Shown: one piece after another, positions 1-8,784 of the stretch
Layout of the letters: every line of letters begins with the position of its first letter
Position numbering within the stretch: position 1 is the stretch's first letter
From: Pelagibius sp.
GTDB lineage: Bacteria > Pseudomonadota > Alphaproteobacteria > Kiloniellales > Kiloniellaceae
Assembly (NCBI GenBank): GCA_028280305.1
Contig: JANQMC010000049.1
Coordinates: forward strand, 1 to 43,967
Direction of reading: 5' to 3'
DNA length: 43,967 nt
Notes under the pieces: generated by a model
What the model was told of the DNA's origin: nothing
Seen by the model: only the letters and a program-made list of their open reading frames with translations
The model's database searches: none
Translations under genes and position numbers: made by a program

Positions 1-1026
1 TTCCGAGTTACCGGTGCCCTTGAACTCTTCGAAGATGACCTCGTCCATGCGGCTGCCGGTATCGATCAGCGCGGTGGCGATGATGGTCAGCGAGCCGCCC
101 TCTTCGATGTTGCGCGCGGCGCCGAAGAAGCGCTTCGGGCGCTGCAGCGCATTGGCGTCGACACCGCCGGTCAGGACCTTGCCCGAACTCGGCACCACGG
201 TGTTGTAGGCGCGTGCCAGGCGGGTGATGGAATCCAGCAGGATCACCACGTCCTTCTTGTGCTCGACCAGGCGCTTGGCCTTTTCGATCACCATCTCTGC
301 AACCTGCACGTGGCGCTGGGCCGGCTCGTCGAAGGTGGAACTCACCACCTCGCCGACCACCGAGCGGTCCATGTCGGTCACTTCCTCCGGGCGCTCGTCG
401 ATCAGCAGCACGATCAGGAAGATCTCCGGATGATTGGCGGCGATCGACTTGGCGACGTTCTGCAGGATCATGGTCTTACCGGTGCGCGGCGGCGCGACGA
501 TCAGGGCGCGCTGGCCCTTGCCGATGGGCGCCGTCAGATCGATCACCCGGGGGGTCAGATCCTTGGTGGTCGGGTCCTCGACCTCCAGCTTCACCTTCTC
601 GTCCGGATAAAGCGGCGTCAGGTTGTCGAAGTTGATGCGGTGGCGCGAATTCTCCGGCGGGTCGAAATTGATCTCGCTGACCTTAAGCAACGCGAAGTAG
701 CGCTCGCCGTCCTTGGGGGAGCGGATCTGCCCTTCCACCGTGTCGCCGGTGCGCAGGCCGAAGCGGCGTACCTGGCTGGGGCTGACGTAGATGTCGTCCG
801 GGCCTGCCAGATAGTTCGATTCCGGCGAGCGCAGGAAACCGAAGCCGTCCTGCAGGATCTCCAGAACACCGCGGCCGTAAATCGGCTGGTCGTTCTCGGC
901 AAGGTGTTTCAGGATCGCGAACATCATGTCCTGCTTGCGCAGGGCGGAGGCGTTCTCGATTTCCAGTTCTTCGGCAAAAGCCAAAAGATCTGCCGGACTC
1001 TTGGCTTTCAGTTCTTGGAGGTTCAT
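1..1026 (-). CDS. rho: Transcription termination factor Rho (3' end cut by window edge)
   Basis: The first 342 residues of Rho are visible; the rest lies beyond the left edge. Rho is a hexameric RNA helicase that ends transcription at C-rich, unstructured RNA. The N-terminal helical Rho-N domain (about residues 1-45, beginning [15 protein letters not shown]) is followed by the cold-shock-like RNA-binding domain (about 50-125, with GFGFLRSP) and the RecA-like ATPase core. Walker A is APPRTGKT at about 178-185, and [10 protein letters not shown] and [13 protein letters not shown] follow. The ATG at 1026 gives the standard family N-terminus, although no strong ribosome site precedes it. It heads a minus-strand group with hemJ, hemH and hemE. 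Identity is certain; only the C-terminus is missing. Confidence 0.98.
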   Translation of the reverse strand, partial: MNLQELKAKSPADLLAFAEELEIENASALRKQDMMFAILKHLAENDQPIYGRGVLEILQDGFGFLRSPESNYLAGPDDIYVSPSQVRRFGLRTGDTVEGQIRSPKDGERYFALLKVSEINFDPPENSRHRINFDNLTPLYPDEKVKLEVEDPTTKDLTPRVIDLTAPIGKGQRALIVAPPRTGKTMILQNVAKSIAANHPEIFLIVLLIDERPEEVTDMDRSVVGEVVSSTFDEPAQRHVQVAEMVIEKAKRLVEHKKDVVILLDSITRLARAYNTVVPSSGKVLTGGVDANALQRPKRFFGAARNIEEGGSLTIIATALIDTGSRMDEVIFEEFKGTGNSE

Positions 1027-1299
1027 GGGCGGTTACGCCTGTGGTCGATCAAAGGGGAGGAGAGGGCTGTCTGACCTGGATCTGCGCCGCGACGCCGGCC
1101 GGTGCCGGGAGCGCAAAGGACATGGAAAAGGCCGCGGACGGAGGGAAGATTTCCCAAATGCAGCCTATACTTGGCTGGTTAATGAATTATGACTGACATA
1201 TGGGATCAACACCGCCGGACGGCAAGGTGCATAGGAATTTCCGATGGTTACTTGAAGCCCCTTGCGAAGTCAAGCAAAGGCAACCGGCCCCCGGAAGTC

Positions 1300-1743
1300 T
1301 CAGAACGGCTTGACCACCGCCATGACGACAATCCCGATCATCAGCACCGCCGGCACTTCATTCATCACGCGATAGAAGCGCTCGCTGTGGCGGTTGGCAT
1401 CCTCGGCAAAGGCGCGGCGCCAGCGGGCCGCGACCATATGCAGAACCGTGAGCACGATGAGCAGGATCAGCTTCACGTGGAACCAGCCCTCGCTCCAGGC
1501 ATCGATGTTCGCCGCCAGGGCCAAACCGGCGGCCCAGGCAACCAGCATCGCCGGGTTCATGATGGCCCGCAGCAGGCGGCGCTCCATGACCTTGAAGGTC
1601 TCGGACTGTTTGGAACCGATCTCGGCGCTGCAGTGATAGACGAAAAGCCGCGGCAGATAGAGGAACCCCGCCATCCAGGCGATCACCGCCAGGATGTGCA
1701 GGCTTTTCACCCAGAGATAAGCGTCACCGAGAAAGCCGGCCAT
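1300..1743 (-). CDS. hemJ: HemJ-type protoporphyrinogen IX oxidase
   Basis: A 147-residue membrane protein of the HemJ (UPF0093/CopD-like) family, which oxidises protoporphyrinogen IX to protoporphyrin IX in the inner membrane, the penultimate step of haem synthesis. It shows four hydrophobic segments (about residues 8-32, 60-77, 88-106 and 125-145). The family motif around KSLHILAVIAWMAGFLYLPR carries the conserved histidine, and RRLLRAIMNPAML follows. Length fits the family. The ATG at 1743 is preceded by an AGGTGA ribosome site. It lies downstream of hemH and hemE on the same strand, giving a three-gene haem cluster. Family assignment is firm; oxidase activity is inferred from the family and the neighbours. 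Confidence 0.93.
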   Translation of the reverse strand: MAGFLGDAYLWVKSLHILAVIAWMAGFLYLPRLFVYHCSAEIGSKQSETFKVMERRLLRAIMNPAMLVAWAAGLALAANIDAWSEGWFHVKLILLIVLTVLHMVAARWRRAFAEDANRHSERFYRVMNEVPAVLMIGIVVMAVVKPF

Positions 1744-1832
1744 CGTGTCACCTGTTGAATTCTTTCGGGTTCCATCACATCGGGATAAACGGCAGAGGGA
1801 TCAATTACCTCTCAGGTCATTGACCCCCACAA

Positions 1833-2894
1833 TCAACCGGCAGTGTCCGGAGCCTGGGGACAACCGCTCCAGCGGGCCGGACAAAGCCGCCCGCCGCTCT
1901 CGGAACAGACCTTTCGGTCACTGTCCTTCACCCGGCGGATCTGCCCGGCCAAGCCGTCGATAAAGTCCGCATCGCAGGAAACCGTGGGCACCCGCAGATA
2001 GCGCGGCACCCCGGCCTTCTCCGCCAGTTCCCGATACTCGATATCCAGTTCGACCAGGGTTTCCGAATGCTCGGAGACAAAGGCGATGGGCACCACAATC
2101 ACCGGTTTCCCCTCCCGCCCGGCGCGTTCGATCTCGGCATCCGTCGAGGGTCCGATCCATTCCAGCGGCCCGACCCGGCTCTGATAACAGACTTCCCAGT
2201 CGAGGTTGACCTCACCCATGGCCTTTACCACCGCGGCAACCGACTGTTCGACCTGCCACTGATAGGGATCGCCCTTTTCGACGATCTTTTTTGGCAGGCC
2301 ATGGGCCGAGAACAGCACCCGGGGCGGCGGCTCCTGACCCAATTCACGCAGGGCCTGGCGCAGGCCGGTTGCGGTCGCCACGACGAAACCCGGTTCCTGG
2401 GGATAGCAACACAGCGTCCGGCTCGGCGCTTTCAACCCGGCGGCCTTGGCACATTTCTGCCATTCTTTCAGGGAAGAAGCGGAAGTCGTCGTTGAAAACT
2501 GCGGATAGAGCGGCACCAGCAGCACTTGGTCGGGACTATAGGCGGCCACTTTTTTCGCCGTCTGAGCCGCCCGCGGATGCCAGTAGCGCATGGCGATGAA
2601 AACCTGAAACTCGTCCGCCCCGTCATCATTGGAGCCATCATTGAGGGCTGCCTGCAGGGCCGTGGCCTGGGCCTCCGTATTCGGCAGCAGCGGCGATCCG
2701 CCGCCGAGTTCGCGGTAAATTTCCTGCGCCACCGGCGCGCGGCGGGAAGAGATGACCTTGGCCAGGAGCCAGCGCAGCGGCCCCGGCAGACCGATGATCG
2801 CCGGATCGTTGAAGAGATTGAACAGAAAGGGCTGCACCGCCGCGGGCCCGTCCGGGCCGCCGAGGTTGAAGACGACGACAGCGATCCGGCTCAT
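1833..2894 (-). CDS. hemH: Ferrochelatase
   Basis: Ferrochelatase inserts ferrous iron into protoporphyrin IX to make protohaem. The 353-residue product starts MSRIAVVVFNLGGPDG, the typical N-terminal strand and loop. It carries LFSAHGLPKKIVEKGDPY with the metal-binding histidine and SEHSETLVELDIEY with the conserved glutamates. The ATG at 2894 is preferred over an in-frame start 30 bases upstream: it matches the family start and leaves 4 bases after the hemE stop (2899-2901), which suggests coupled translation. The C-terminus (residues about 325-353) carries several cysteines (CSESGGRLCPARWSGC). Some bacterial ferrochelatases bind a [2Fe-2S] cluster there, but the spacing here cannot be judged without an alignment. 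Confidence 0.96.
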   Translation of the reverse strand: MSRIAVVVFNLGGPDGPAAVQPFLFNLFNDPAIIGLPGPLRWLLAKVISSRRAPVAQEIYRELGGGSPLLPNTEAQATALQAALNDGSNDDGADEFQVFIAMRYWHPRAAQTAKKVAAYSPDQVLLVPLYPQFSTTTSASSLKEWQKCAKAAGLKAPSRTLCCYPQEPGFVVATATGLRQALRELGQEPPPRVLFSAHGLPKKIVEKGDPYQWQVEQSVAAVVKAMGEVNLDWEVCYQSRVGPLEWIGPSTDAEIERAGREGKPVIVVPIAFVSEHSETLVELDIEYRELAEKAGVPRYLRVPTVSCDADFIDGLAGQIRRVKDSDRKVCSESGGRLCPARWSGCPQAPDTAG

Positions 2895-2898
2895 CGTC

Positions 2899-3960
2899 TC
2901 AACCCGCCCTGCGCGCCGCAGCATCCCAACCGTGGATGCGGTCCATCATCCGGCTGACATTCTCTAGCGGTGTTTCCGGAACGATGCCGTGGCCGAGATT
3001 GAAGATAAAGGGACCCTGGCCGAGTTCGGTGAGGATGTGATCGACCGCACGGTCAAGCTGCTCTCCGCCAGCCACCAGCATGATGGGATCGAGATTGCCC
3101 TGAACCGCCACTTTGGACTGCAATTCCCGGGCGGCCCAACCCAGCGGCAAGGTGGTATCCAGGCCGAGCCCGGCAGCGCCGCTTTCCAGGGCGAAGTCGC
3201 GGTACAACAGGCCGGCGCCGCGGGGAAACAGGATCACCGGCACATCGGGCCGTTCTTTTTTCAGGCGCGCCGTCAGCGCCTTTACCGGCTCCAGGCACCA
3301 GCGGCGCAGCGCGGCTTCCGGCCAGATACCAGCCCAGGAATCGAAAATCTGCACCACCTCCACGCCGGCATCGATCTGGGCGATCAGGTAGTCGCCGGTC
3401 GCCTCGACCAAGAGATCAATAAGGCGCTGGAAGTCTTCTGCTGCGCCATAGGCCCATTTCTTGCCGGCGGCAAAGTCCTTGCTGCTGCCGCCTTCCAGCA
3501 TGTAGCTGGCCACCGTCCAGGGCGCCCCGGCAAAGCCGATCAGCGTCACCTCCTGCGGCAGATCCTGCCGCAGACGGCGCACCGTTTCATAAACCGGTGC
3601 CAGGGCCTCGTGCAGACCGTCGCGCGACAGGCCCGCCAGATCGGCGGGCTTTTCAATGGCTTCCAGCCGCGGCCCGATCCCTTCCTCGAACCAGACCTTC
3701 TGGCCCAGGGCATGGGGCACCACCAGGATGTCGGAGAACAGGATCGAGGCGTCGAAGCCGTAGCGGCGGATCGGTTGCAGGGTAACTTCCACCGCCAGAT
3801 CCGGCGTGAAGCAGAGATCCAGGAAACCGTCGGCCTCGGCCCGCACAGCCCGGTATTCCGGCAAGTAGCGGCCCGCCTGGCGCATCAGCCAGACCGGCGG
3901 ACGCGGCAGGGTTTCGCCGGCAAGGGCGCGTAACAGAAGCTTATCGCTGGCTGGCTTCAC
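2899..3960 (-). CDS. hemE: Uroporphyrinogen decarboxylase
   Basis: UroD removes four carboxyl groups from uroporphyrinogen III to give coproporphyrinogen III in the cytoplasm. The 353-residue protein has the signature [17 protein letters not shown] near residues 21-37, the catalytic-aspartate region [19 protein letters not shown], and the C-terminal [12 protein letters not shown]. Length is standard. hemE is the first gene of the hemE-hemH-hemJ group, transcribed away from the 3961-4477 gap. That hemE/gap/ppsR order matches the origin neighbourhood of Caulobacter and Rickettsia. No strong Shine-Dalgarno sequence precedes the ATG at 3960. Confidence 0.98.
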   Translation of the reverse strand: MKPASDKLLLRALAGETLPRPPVWLMRQAGRYLPEYRAVRAEADGFLDLCFTPDLAVEVTLQPIRRYGFDASILFSDILVVPHALGQKVWFEEGIGPRLEAIEKPADLAGLSRDGLHEALAPVYETVRRLRQDLPQEVTLIGFAGAPWTVASYMLEGGSSKDFAAGKKWAYGAAEDFQRLIDLLVEATGDYLIAQIDAGVEVVQIFDSWAGIWPEAALRRWCLEPVKALTARLKKERPDVPVILFPRGAGLLYRDFALESGAAGLGLDTTLPLGWAARELQSKVAVQGNLDPIMLVAGGEQLDRAVDHILTELGQGPFIFNLGHGIVPETPLENVSRMMDRIHGWDAAARRAG

Positions 3961-4477
3961 GTTTTCTCTTTTCGCAACCGGTCATCACTGGACCGCAAGA
4001 TGGCCTTTTCCGCAGGCTTGGCAAAGCCCCCTTCTTCTAAAAAATAATTAAATAGAGTTTCGGGTTTTTGTAGTTGGTCCCTGTGAATCCCGGGGATCAG
4101 CGTTTTGCCTGAATCTATCCAGAGAGTCATCCGCAGGGCCCTGAAAAAGGACCTTTCCTGTGGGCTTCTCCGCCCAAAAACCCTCTCCTGCCAAGGCCCC
4201 GGCTGGCTTGCGCTCCGCCTGCAAGCGGGGGATAACGGGGAAAATCTTCATCGGACGGGCTTTACCTCAGGGTTTGATCCAATGTGGGCTTTTGTCGTTC
4301 AAGATGAAAAGACTCGTCTGATGAAAGAAGGGACGGCCGTGATCGATTTTTTTCAGAATTCTGGCGACTCCGATTTGCCCCCGGTTTCCCCAAGGGCGGT
4401 ACAGGTCATGCACAGAATCGGAGCCGTGCCTCCGATGTCTTATTGCCCGGCGAGAACGTTGCGGGAGACAGCCTGAT
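3961..4477. other. Candidate chromosomal replication origin (oriC) between hemE and ppsR
   Basis: This 517-bp gap has no convincing gene. Seen directly: an AT-rich run at 4037-4060 (21 of 24 bases A/T); six GANTC sites at 4085, 4111, 4124, 4311, 4366 and 4415, where about two would be expected by chance; and 9-mers two mismatches from TTATCCACA at 4115-4123, 4127-4135, 4406-4414 and (other strand) 4227-4235. A TTAA half-site lies at 4048-4051, but a full CtrA site TTAA-N7-TTAA is not present. Genes run outwards from the gap on both sides. Known: Caulobacter and Rickettsia origins lie between hemE and the ppsR homologue, with weak DnaA boxes and GANTC (CcrM) sites. The origin call is inference; no box here is a perfect consensus. 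Confidence 0.6.
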
Positions 4478-5299
4478 ATGGCCGCTCATCATCTCCATCT
4501 CGTTTCGGACTCGACAGGTGAAACCATCAACTCGGTCGCCCGGGCCTGCTTGGTCCAGTTCAGCGGCGTGGAGCCCATCGAGCATATCTGGAGCCTGGTG
4601 CGCACCCGCGGCATGATGAACAAGGTCGTCGGCCAGATCGAAGCCCATCCCGGCCCGGTGCTCTATACCCTGGTGAACGGCGAACTGCGGGACCAGCTCA
4701 CCTCTTGCTGCATGCAGTTGGGCGTCCCCTGCATTGCCATCCTGGATCCTGTCATTCACACCATGGCCAACTATTTCGGTGTCGAAATGAAGGGGACGCC
4801 CGGCCTCCAGCATGTCCTCGACGCCGAGTACTTCGGGCGGATGGATGCCATGACCTTTGCCCTCACCCATGATGACGGCCAGCACTGCAGCGACATCGCC
4901 AAGGCCGACATCATTCTGGTCGGCGTGTCCCGCACCTCGAAGACCCCGACTTGCATGTACCTGGCCAACCGCGGCATCAAGGCGGCGAATATTCCCGTGG
5001 TGCCGGGCTGTCCCATCCCCGATGAACTGCTGGCCGCCGACGGGCCGCTGATCGTCGGCCTGACGAAGGACCCCGCGCGTCTGGTTCAGGTGCGCCAGAA
5101 CCGCCTGCGCATGCTGACCGACGACCGCCAGGAGACCGACTATGTGAACCTTGATGCGGTGCGACAGGAGATCGCCCAGGCGCGCCGCTTCTGCGTCGAA
5201 CACGGCTGGCCCTTGATCGATGTAACCCGCCGCTCGATCGAGGAAACCGCGGCGACCATCCTGAACTACTACGCCCGCCACATCGGCGCCGAGGTTTGA
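4478..5299 (+). CDS. ppsR: PEP synthase / PPDK regulatory kinase-pyrophosphorylase (DUF299)
   Basis: A 273-residue member of the bifunctional kinase/phosphotransferase family that phosphorylates (ADP-dependent) and dephosphorylates (phosphate-dependent) a threonine of phosphoenolpyruvate synthase or pyruvate phosphate dikinase. The start HLHLVSDSTGETI and the nucleotide-binding loop GVSRTSKTPTCMYLAN (about residues 149-164) are diagnostic, and YVNLDAVRQEI with a C-terminal RSIEETAATIL completes the family. The ATG at 4478 has GGGAG 12 bases upstream. It is first in ppsR-maf-aroE-coaE-dnaQ. Which of the two target enzymes it regulates cannot be told, because neither is in the window. Confidence 0.93.
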   Translation: MAAHHLHLVSDSTGETINSVARACLVQFSGVEPIEHIWSLVRTRGMMNKVVGQIEAHPGPVLYTLVNGELRDQLTSCCMQLGVPCIAILDPVIHTMANYFGVEMKGTPGLQHVLDAEYFGRMDAMTFALTHDDGQHCSDIAKADIILVGVSRTSKTPTCMYLANRGIKAANIPVVPGCPIPDELLAADGPLIVGLTKDPARLVQVRQNRLRMLTDDRQETDYVNLDAVRQEIAQARRFCVEHGWPLIDVTRRSIEETAATILNYYARHIGAEV

Positions 5300-5304
5300 G
5301 GGTC

Positions 5305-5955
5305 ATGTCCAACGCCACCGCGGTGCCCCAGGTCTCGGCACCCTTGATGGCGCCGGAAGCCCCGGTGCTGGTCCTCGCCTCCGCCTCCACTGCGCGCCGC
5401 AAGGTTCTGGCCGCAGCCGGCCTCCGCTTTGAAGCGGAGGCTGCCGCGGTGGACGAGACGGCGGTGAAGGAATCCCTGAAGGCCGAAGGCGCCACCGCCC
5501 TGCAGGCCGCCGAGACCCTGGCCGAACTGAAGGCGCAGCGGGTTGCCGTGAAGTATCCCGGCGCCTTGGTCATCGGCGCGGATCAGATCCTTTCCTGCAA
5601 CGATGTCTGGTTCGACAAGCCGCCCGACGGCGATCATGCCGCGGCGCATCTGCGCGCCCTCAGCGGCAAGACCCACGAGCTCAACACTGCCGTCTGTGCG
5701 GTGCGCAACGGTGCCCGTGCCTGGCATCACAACGCCGTCGCCCGCCTTACCATGCGGGCCCTGTCCAACACCTTTATCGCTGCCTATCTGGAAGCGGCCG
5801 GTCCCGAGGTGCTGACCTCGGTCGGCGCCTATCAACTGGAAGGTCAGGGGGCACAGCTTTTCACTGCTGTCGAGGGTGATTTCTTCACCGTGCTGGGCCT
5901 GCCGCTGCTGCCGCTGCTGGACTTCCTGCGCGCCAACAAGGTGGTGCCGTCATGA
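5305..5955 (+). CDS. maf: Maf-family nucleoside triphosphate pyrophosphatase
   Basis: A 216-residue Maf/Ham1-fold housecleaning pyrophosphatase that hydrolyses non-canonical or excess nucleotides to monophosphates. Visible family motifs are LASASTARRKVLAAAGL near the N-terminus, the acidic VDETAVKESL, VIGADQILSCNDVWFDKP in mid-protein, and VGAYQLEGQGAQLF with FTVLGLPLLPLLDFLR at the end. The ATG at 5305 lies 5 bases after the ppsR stop; a TTG at 5296 in the same frame is less likely. Its stop overlaps aroE by 4 bases (ATGA). Substrate class (dTTP/UTP versus 7-methyl-GTP) is not assigned. Confidence 0.92.
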   Translation: MSNATAVPQVSAPLMAPEAPVLVLASASTARRKVLAAAGLRFEAEAAAVDETAVKESLKAEGATALQAAETLAELKAQRVAVKYPGALVIGADQILSCNDVWFDKPPDGDHAAAHLRALSGKTHELNTAVCAVRNGARAWHHNAVARLTMRALSNTFIAAYLEAAGPEVLTSVGAYQLEGQGAQLFTAVEGDFFTVLGLPLLPLLDFLRANKVVPS

Positions 5956-6806
5956 CGTCAAGCGGCATGTTGAGCGGTGCTGCCGCCCTCGCCGGGGTGA
6001 TCGGCTGGCCCATCGCCCATTCGCGTTCCCCCCGCCTGCATGGGTTCTGGTTGCGGCAGCATGACATCGACGGCGCCTACCTGCCCCTGGCCATCGCGCC
6101 GGAGAAGCTGGAAAGCGCTGTTTTGGGTCTGCGCGATGCTGGCTTCCGTGGTCTCAACGTCACCATTCCCCACAAGGAAACGGTGATGGCGCTCTGCGAC
6201 CGGGTGGACGAAACCGCGCAGCGCATCGGCGCCGTGAACACCCTTGTCTTTGAGGGCGAGACGATCCTTGGCTCCAACAGCGATGCCTTCGGCTTCATCG
6301 AAAACCTAAAGGCGGGGGCGGTCGGTCACGATCTGACGGCGGCGCCGGGCCTGCTGCTGGGGGCCGGCGGCGCGGCGCGGGCGGTGGCCGTTGCCCTCCT
6401 GGATGCGGGCCTGCCCGAACTCCTCATCTGTAACCGCAGTCCGGAACGCGCCGAGGCCTTGGCAGCGACGCTCGGCACCCGGGTAAAGGGCCTGCCCTGG
6501 TCGGCGCGTGCGGAGGCTTTGAGCGATCTGGGTCTTCTGGTCAACAGCACCTCCCTGGGTATGAGCGGCCATCCGCCGCTGGACCTTCCGCTGGACCGTC
6601 TCCCGGCAAGCGCCCTGGTGACAGATCTCGTTTATACGCCGCTGGAAACACCGCTGCTGGCTGCCGCGAAGACGCGGGGCTGTCGGGTGGTTGACGGCCT
6701 GGGGATGCTGCTGCATCAGGCAAGGCCGGGCTTTCGTGCCTGGTTCGGCGTCGATCCGGAGGTCACGCCGGAGCTGCGGGCCTTCGTTCTCGGCGAAACG
6801 GCCTGA
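5952..6806 (+). CDS. aroE: Shikimate dehydrogenase (NADP+)
   Basis: AroE reduces 3-dehydroshikimate to shikimate with NADPH in aromatic amino acid synthesis. The 284-residue protein has the shikimate-binding SRSPRLHGFW, catalytic Lys75 in NVTIPHKE, Asp111 in GSNSDAFGF, the dinucleotide loop GAGGAARAVA (about 137-146), and the late VDGLGMLLHQARPGFRAWFG segment. All hallmark residues are present. The ATG at 5952 overlaps the maf stop by 4 bases, so translation is probably coupled; coaE begins 5 bases after its stop. Confidence 0.97.
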   Translation: MTSSGMLSGAAALAGVIGWPIAHSRSPRLHGFWLRQHDIDGAYLPLAIAPEKLESAVLGLRDAGFRGLNVTIPHKETVMALCDRVDETAQRIGAVNTLVFEGETILGSNSDAFGFIENLKAGAVGHDLTAAPGLLLGAGGAARAVAVALLDAGLPELLICNRSPERAEALAATLGTRVKGLPWSARAEALSDLGLLVNSTSLGMSGHPPLDLPLDRLPASALVTDLVYTPLETPLLAAAKTRGCRVVDGLGMLLHQARPGFRAWFGVDPEVTPELRAFVLGETA

Positions 6807-6811
6807 TCGCG

Positions 6812-7450
6812 ATGCTGGTTCTGGGCCTCACCGGTTCCATCGGCATGGGCAAGTCGACGGCGGTGGCCATGCTGCGGCGTCTCGGTCTGCCGGTGCACGA
6901 TGCCGACGCCGCCGTCCACCGGCTGATGGCCAGGGGCGGGGCCGCCGTCGCGGCGGTGGATCAGGCCTTTCCGGGCGTCGTCGTTGAAGGTGCCGTCGAC
7001 CGCGGCCGCCTCGGCGCCAAGGTGCTGGGCGACCCCGCGGCCCTGCGGCGCCTGGAGGCGATTCTCCATCCCCTGGCCCGCGCCTCGGCCCGCGCTTTTC
7101 TCGCCAAACAGGCGAGACTGCGCCGGCCTCTTGCTGTTCTCGATATTCCTCTGCTGTTCGAAACCGGCGGCGAAAAAATCTGCGATGCCGTCGTCGTGGT
7201 CTCGGCACCGGCGGCGACGCAGCATGCCCGGGTCATGGCCCGGCCGGGGATGACCGAAAAGCGCTTCCAGGCCATTCTCGCCCAGCAAATGCCTGATGCC
7301 GAAAAGCGCCGCCGTGCCGACTTTGTCGTTCAGTCCGGTCTCGACAAGGCCCATGCCTTGCAACAGCTTCGCACCATCGTCACAGTAATGAAGGCGCGCG
7401 CAGCGCGTGGCGGTCCGCCCTTGCATAAGCTTTTTGGGAGATATTCCTGA
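6812..7450 (+). CDS. coaE: Dephospho-CoA kinase
   Basis: CoaE phosphorylates the 3'-hydroxyl of dephospho-CoA, the last step of coenzyme A synthesis. The 212-residue protein starts with the P-loop GSIGMGKST (residues 8-16), followed by [10 protein letters not shown] (substrate aspartates) and the strand [13 protein letters not shown] typical of the family. The short C-terminal tail (KLFGRYS) is unremarkable. The TGA stop overlaps the dnaQ ATG by one base (TGATG), the usual arrangement for re-initiation. Confidence 0.96.
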   Translation: MLVLGLTGSIGMGKSTAVAMLRRLGLPVHDADAAVHRLMARGGAAVAAVDQAFPGVVVEGAVDRGRLGAKVLGDPAALRRLEAILHPLARASARAFLAKQARLRRPLAVLDIPLLFETGGEKICDAVVVVSAPAATQHARVMARPGMTEKRFQAILAQQMPDAEKRRRADFVVQSGLDKAHALQQLRTIVTVMKARAARGGPPLHKLFGRYS

Positions 7451-8121
7451 TGCGTGAGATCGTTCTCGATACCGAGACCACCGGCCTGGATCCGGCTGCC
7501 GGTCACCGCATCGTCGAGATCGCCGGGCTGGAGCTGCTGCACCATGTGCCGACCGGCCGCACCTTCCGCGAATACATCAACCCCGAGCGCGACATGCCGG
7601 AAGAGGCGGAGAAGATTCACGGGCTGAGCGCTTCCTTCCTTGCCGACAAGCCGCTTTTCGCCGCTGTCGCCCAGCCCTTTCTGGACTTCATCGGCGACGC
7701 CAAGCTGGTGATCCACAACGCCCAGTTCGACATGAAGTTCCTGAACGCCGAACTGAAAGCCGTCGACCTGCCGACGCTGCCCAGCGACCGCGCGATCGAC
7801 ACTGTGGCCATGGCGCGCAAACGCTTTCCCGGGGCCCAGGTGAACCTGGATGCGCTCTGCCGGCGTTTCGAAATCGACAACTCCGCGCGCACCTTTCATG
7901 GCGCGCTGCTCGACTGCGAACTTCTGGCCGAGGTCTATCTTGAGCTTTCCGGCGGGCGCCAGCCGGGCCTGACGCTGGAGCGCCAGCAACAGCGCAGCGC
8001 CGTTGCCGCCCCGCTGGCCCGGTCGGCCCGTCCGCCGCGGCCGCACCGCGCGTCGGAGGCTGAAAAGGCCGCCCATGAGAAAATGCTGGAAAAGCTGACG
8101 GACCCGATCTGGCGCCAGTAA
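7450..8121 (+). CDS. dnaQ: DNA polymerase III epsilon subunit, proofreading exonuclease
   Basis: A 223-residue DEDDh 3'-5' exonuclease, the proofreading subunit of the replicative polymerase. Exo I is [11 protein letters not shown] with Asp7 and Glu9, Exo II is [11 protein letters not shown] with Asp94, and Exo III has His150 and Asp155 in [15 protein letters not shown]. The C-terminus ([20 protein letters not shown]) corresponds to the tail that contacts the alpha subunit in E. coli. It is the last gene of the ppsR-dnaQ run and converges on secB with 22 bases between stops. The DEDDh motifs and the conserved position after coaE favour DnaQ over RNase T-like relatives. Confidence 0.95.
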   Translation: MREIVLDTETTGLDPAAGHRIVEIAGLELLHHVPTGRTFREYINPERDMPEEAEKIHGLSASFLADKPLFAAVAQPFLDFIGDAKLVIHNAQFDMKFLNAELKAVDLPTLPSDRAIDTVAMARKRFPGAQVNLDALCRRFEIDNSARTFHGALLDCELLAEVYLELSGGRQPGLTLERQQQRSAVAAPLARSARPPRPHRASEAEKAAHEKMLEKLTDPIWRQ

Positions 8122-8134
8122 GGCTGTCGGGTTC

Positions 8135-8167
8135 TAAAAAAGCCTAGGCCTGGCCGTTGGCCTGGGC
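8135..8167 (-). terminator. Rho-independent terminator of secB
   Basis: On the minus strand a 9-bp stem (plus-strand arms GCCTAGGCC at 8142-8150 and GGCCTGGGC at 8159-8167, with one G-T pair) with an 8-base loop is followed by six T residues (A run at 8136-8141). It overlaps the last codons of secB. The same stem lacks a T-run on the plus strand, so it would serve secB rather than dnaQ. Confidence 0.75.
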
Positions 8168-8698
8168 GCCCTCTTTCTCTGCTGCCGCCTCACCGGAGTC
8201 TTCGCTTCCGGCTGCGTCACCGCCGCCTTCACTGGCGCCCTCTCCGGCCCCCTCGCTCGCAGCCGCCATCTTGCGGCTCATATACATCTGGCCGAAATCG
8301 ATGGGATTCATGATCAGCGGCGGGAAGCCGCCGTCGCGGGTGTCGTCGGCCAGAATGGCGCGGGCGAAGGGGAACAGAAAACGCGGCACCTCGATCATCA
8401 GCATCTGTTCGCGCACGTTTTCTTCCAGATTGTCGGCCAGGGTGACCACGGCGGCATAGTCCAGCTCGGCCAGAAAGGCCGTGGTCTCGCCGATCATGGC
8501 CGACGCCCGCAGACCCAGGGTCACTTCATAGAGGCCGCCCTGCAGATGCGCCGGCGTCACCTCGACGTTGACGTTCAGCTGCGGGCTTTCCTTGCGCATG
8601 GTGCCGTAGATGCCGGGCGAATTGGGATTCTCGAAGGAATGATCCTTCACGTACTGGCTGTTGATGGTCAGCGGTGCCTGCGCGGCTTCTTCGGCCAT
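8144..8698 (-). CDS. secB: Protein-export chaperone SecB
   Basis: SecB is a tetrameric cytosolic chaperone that keeps preproteins unfolded and passes them to SecA. The 184-residue protein has the classic features: INSQYVKDHSFENPNSP near the N-terminus, LNVNVEVTPAHLQGGLYEVTLGLRA in the core, and PRFLFPFARAILADDTRDGGFPPLIMNPIDFGQMY. The region after residue 147 is a long low-complexity tail rich in E, G, A and S; Escherichia SecB is about 155 residues, so this tail is an extension, and such tails vary among alphaproteobacteria. The ATG at 8698 has a strong AGGAGG. A terminator overlaps its 3' end. Confidence 0.97.
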   Translation of the reverse strand: MAEEAAQAPLTINSQYVKDHSFENPNSPGIYGTMRKESPQLNVNVEVTPAHLQGGLYEVTLGLRASAMIGETTAFLAELDYAAVVTLADNLEENVREQMLMIEVPRFLFPFARAILADDTRDGGFPPLIMNPIDFGQMYMSRKMAAASEGAGEGASEGGGDAAGSEDSGEAAAEKEGAQANGQA

Positions 8699-8784
8699 GA
8701 ATGCCTCCTGTGATTTGTCGGCGGTTGGCTATCACGGATAAGGACGGCTTACAACAAAGCCGGGGCGATCAGGGCCAATCCGCC

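Noticed and set aside
4048..4062. CtrA site in the putative origin
   Set aside because: Only one TTAA half (4048-4051) is present; the second half at the N7 spacing reads TTCG.
4105..4476. Open frame of 123 codons directly before ppsR
   Set aside because: No family resemblance, unusual composition and no ribosome site; it lies in the putative origin, where GANTC and DnaA-like sites explain the sequence better.
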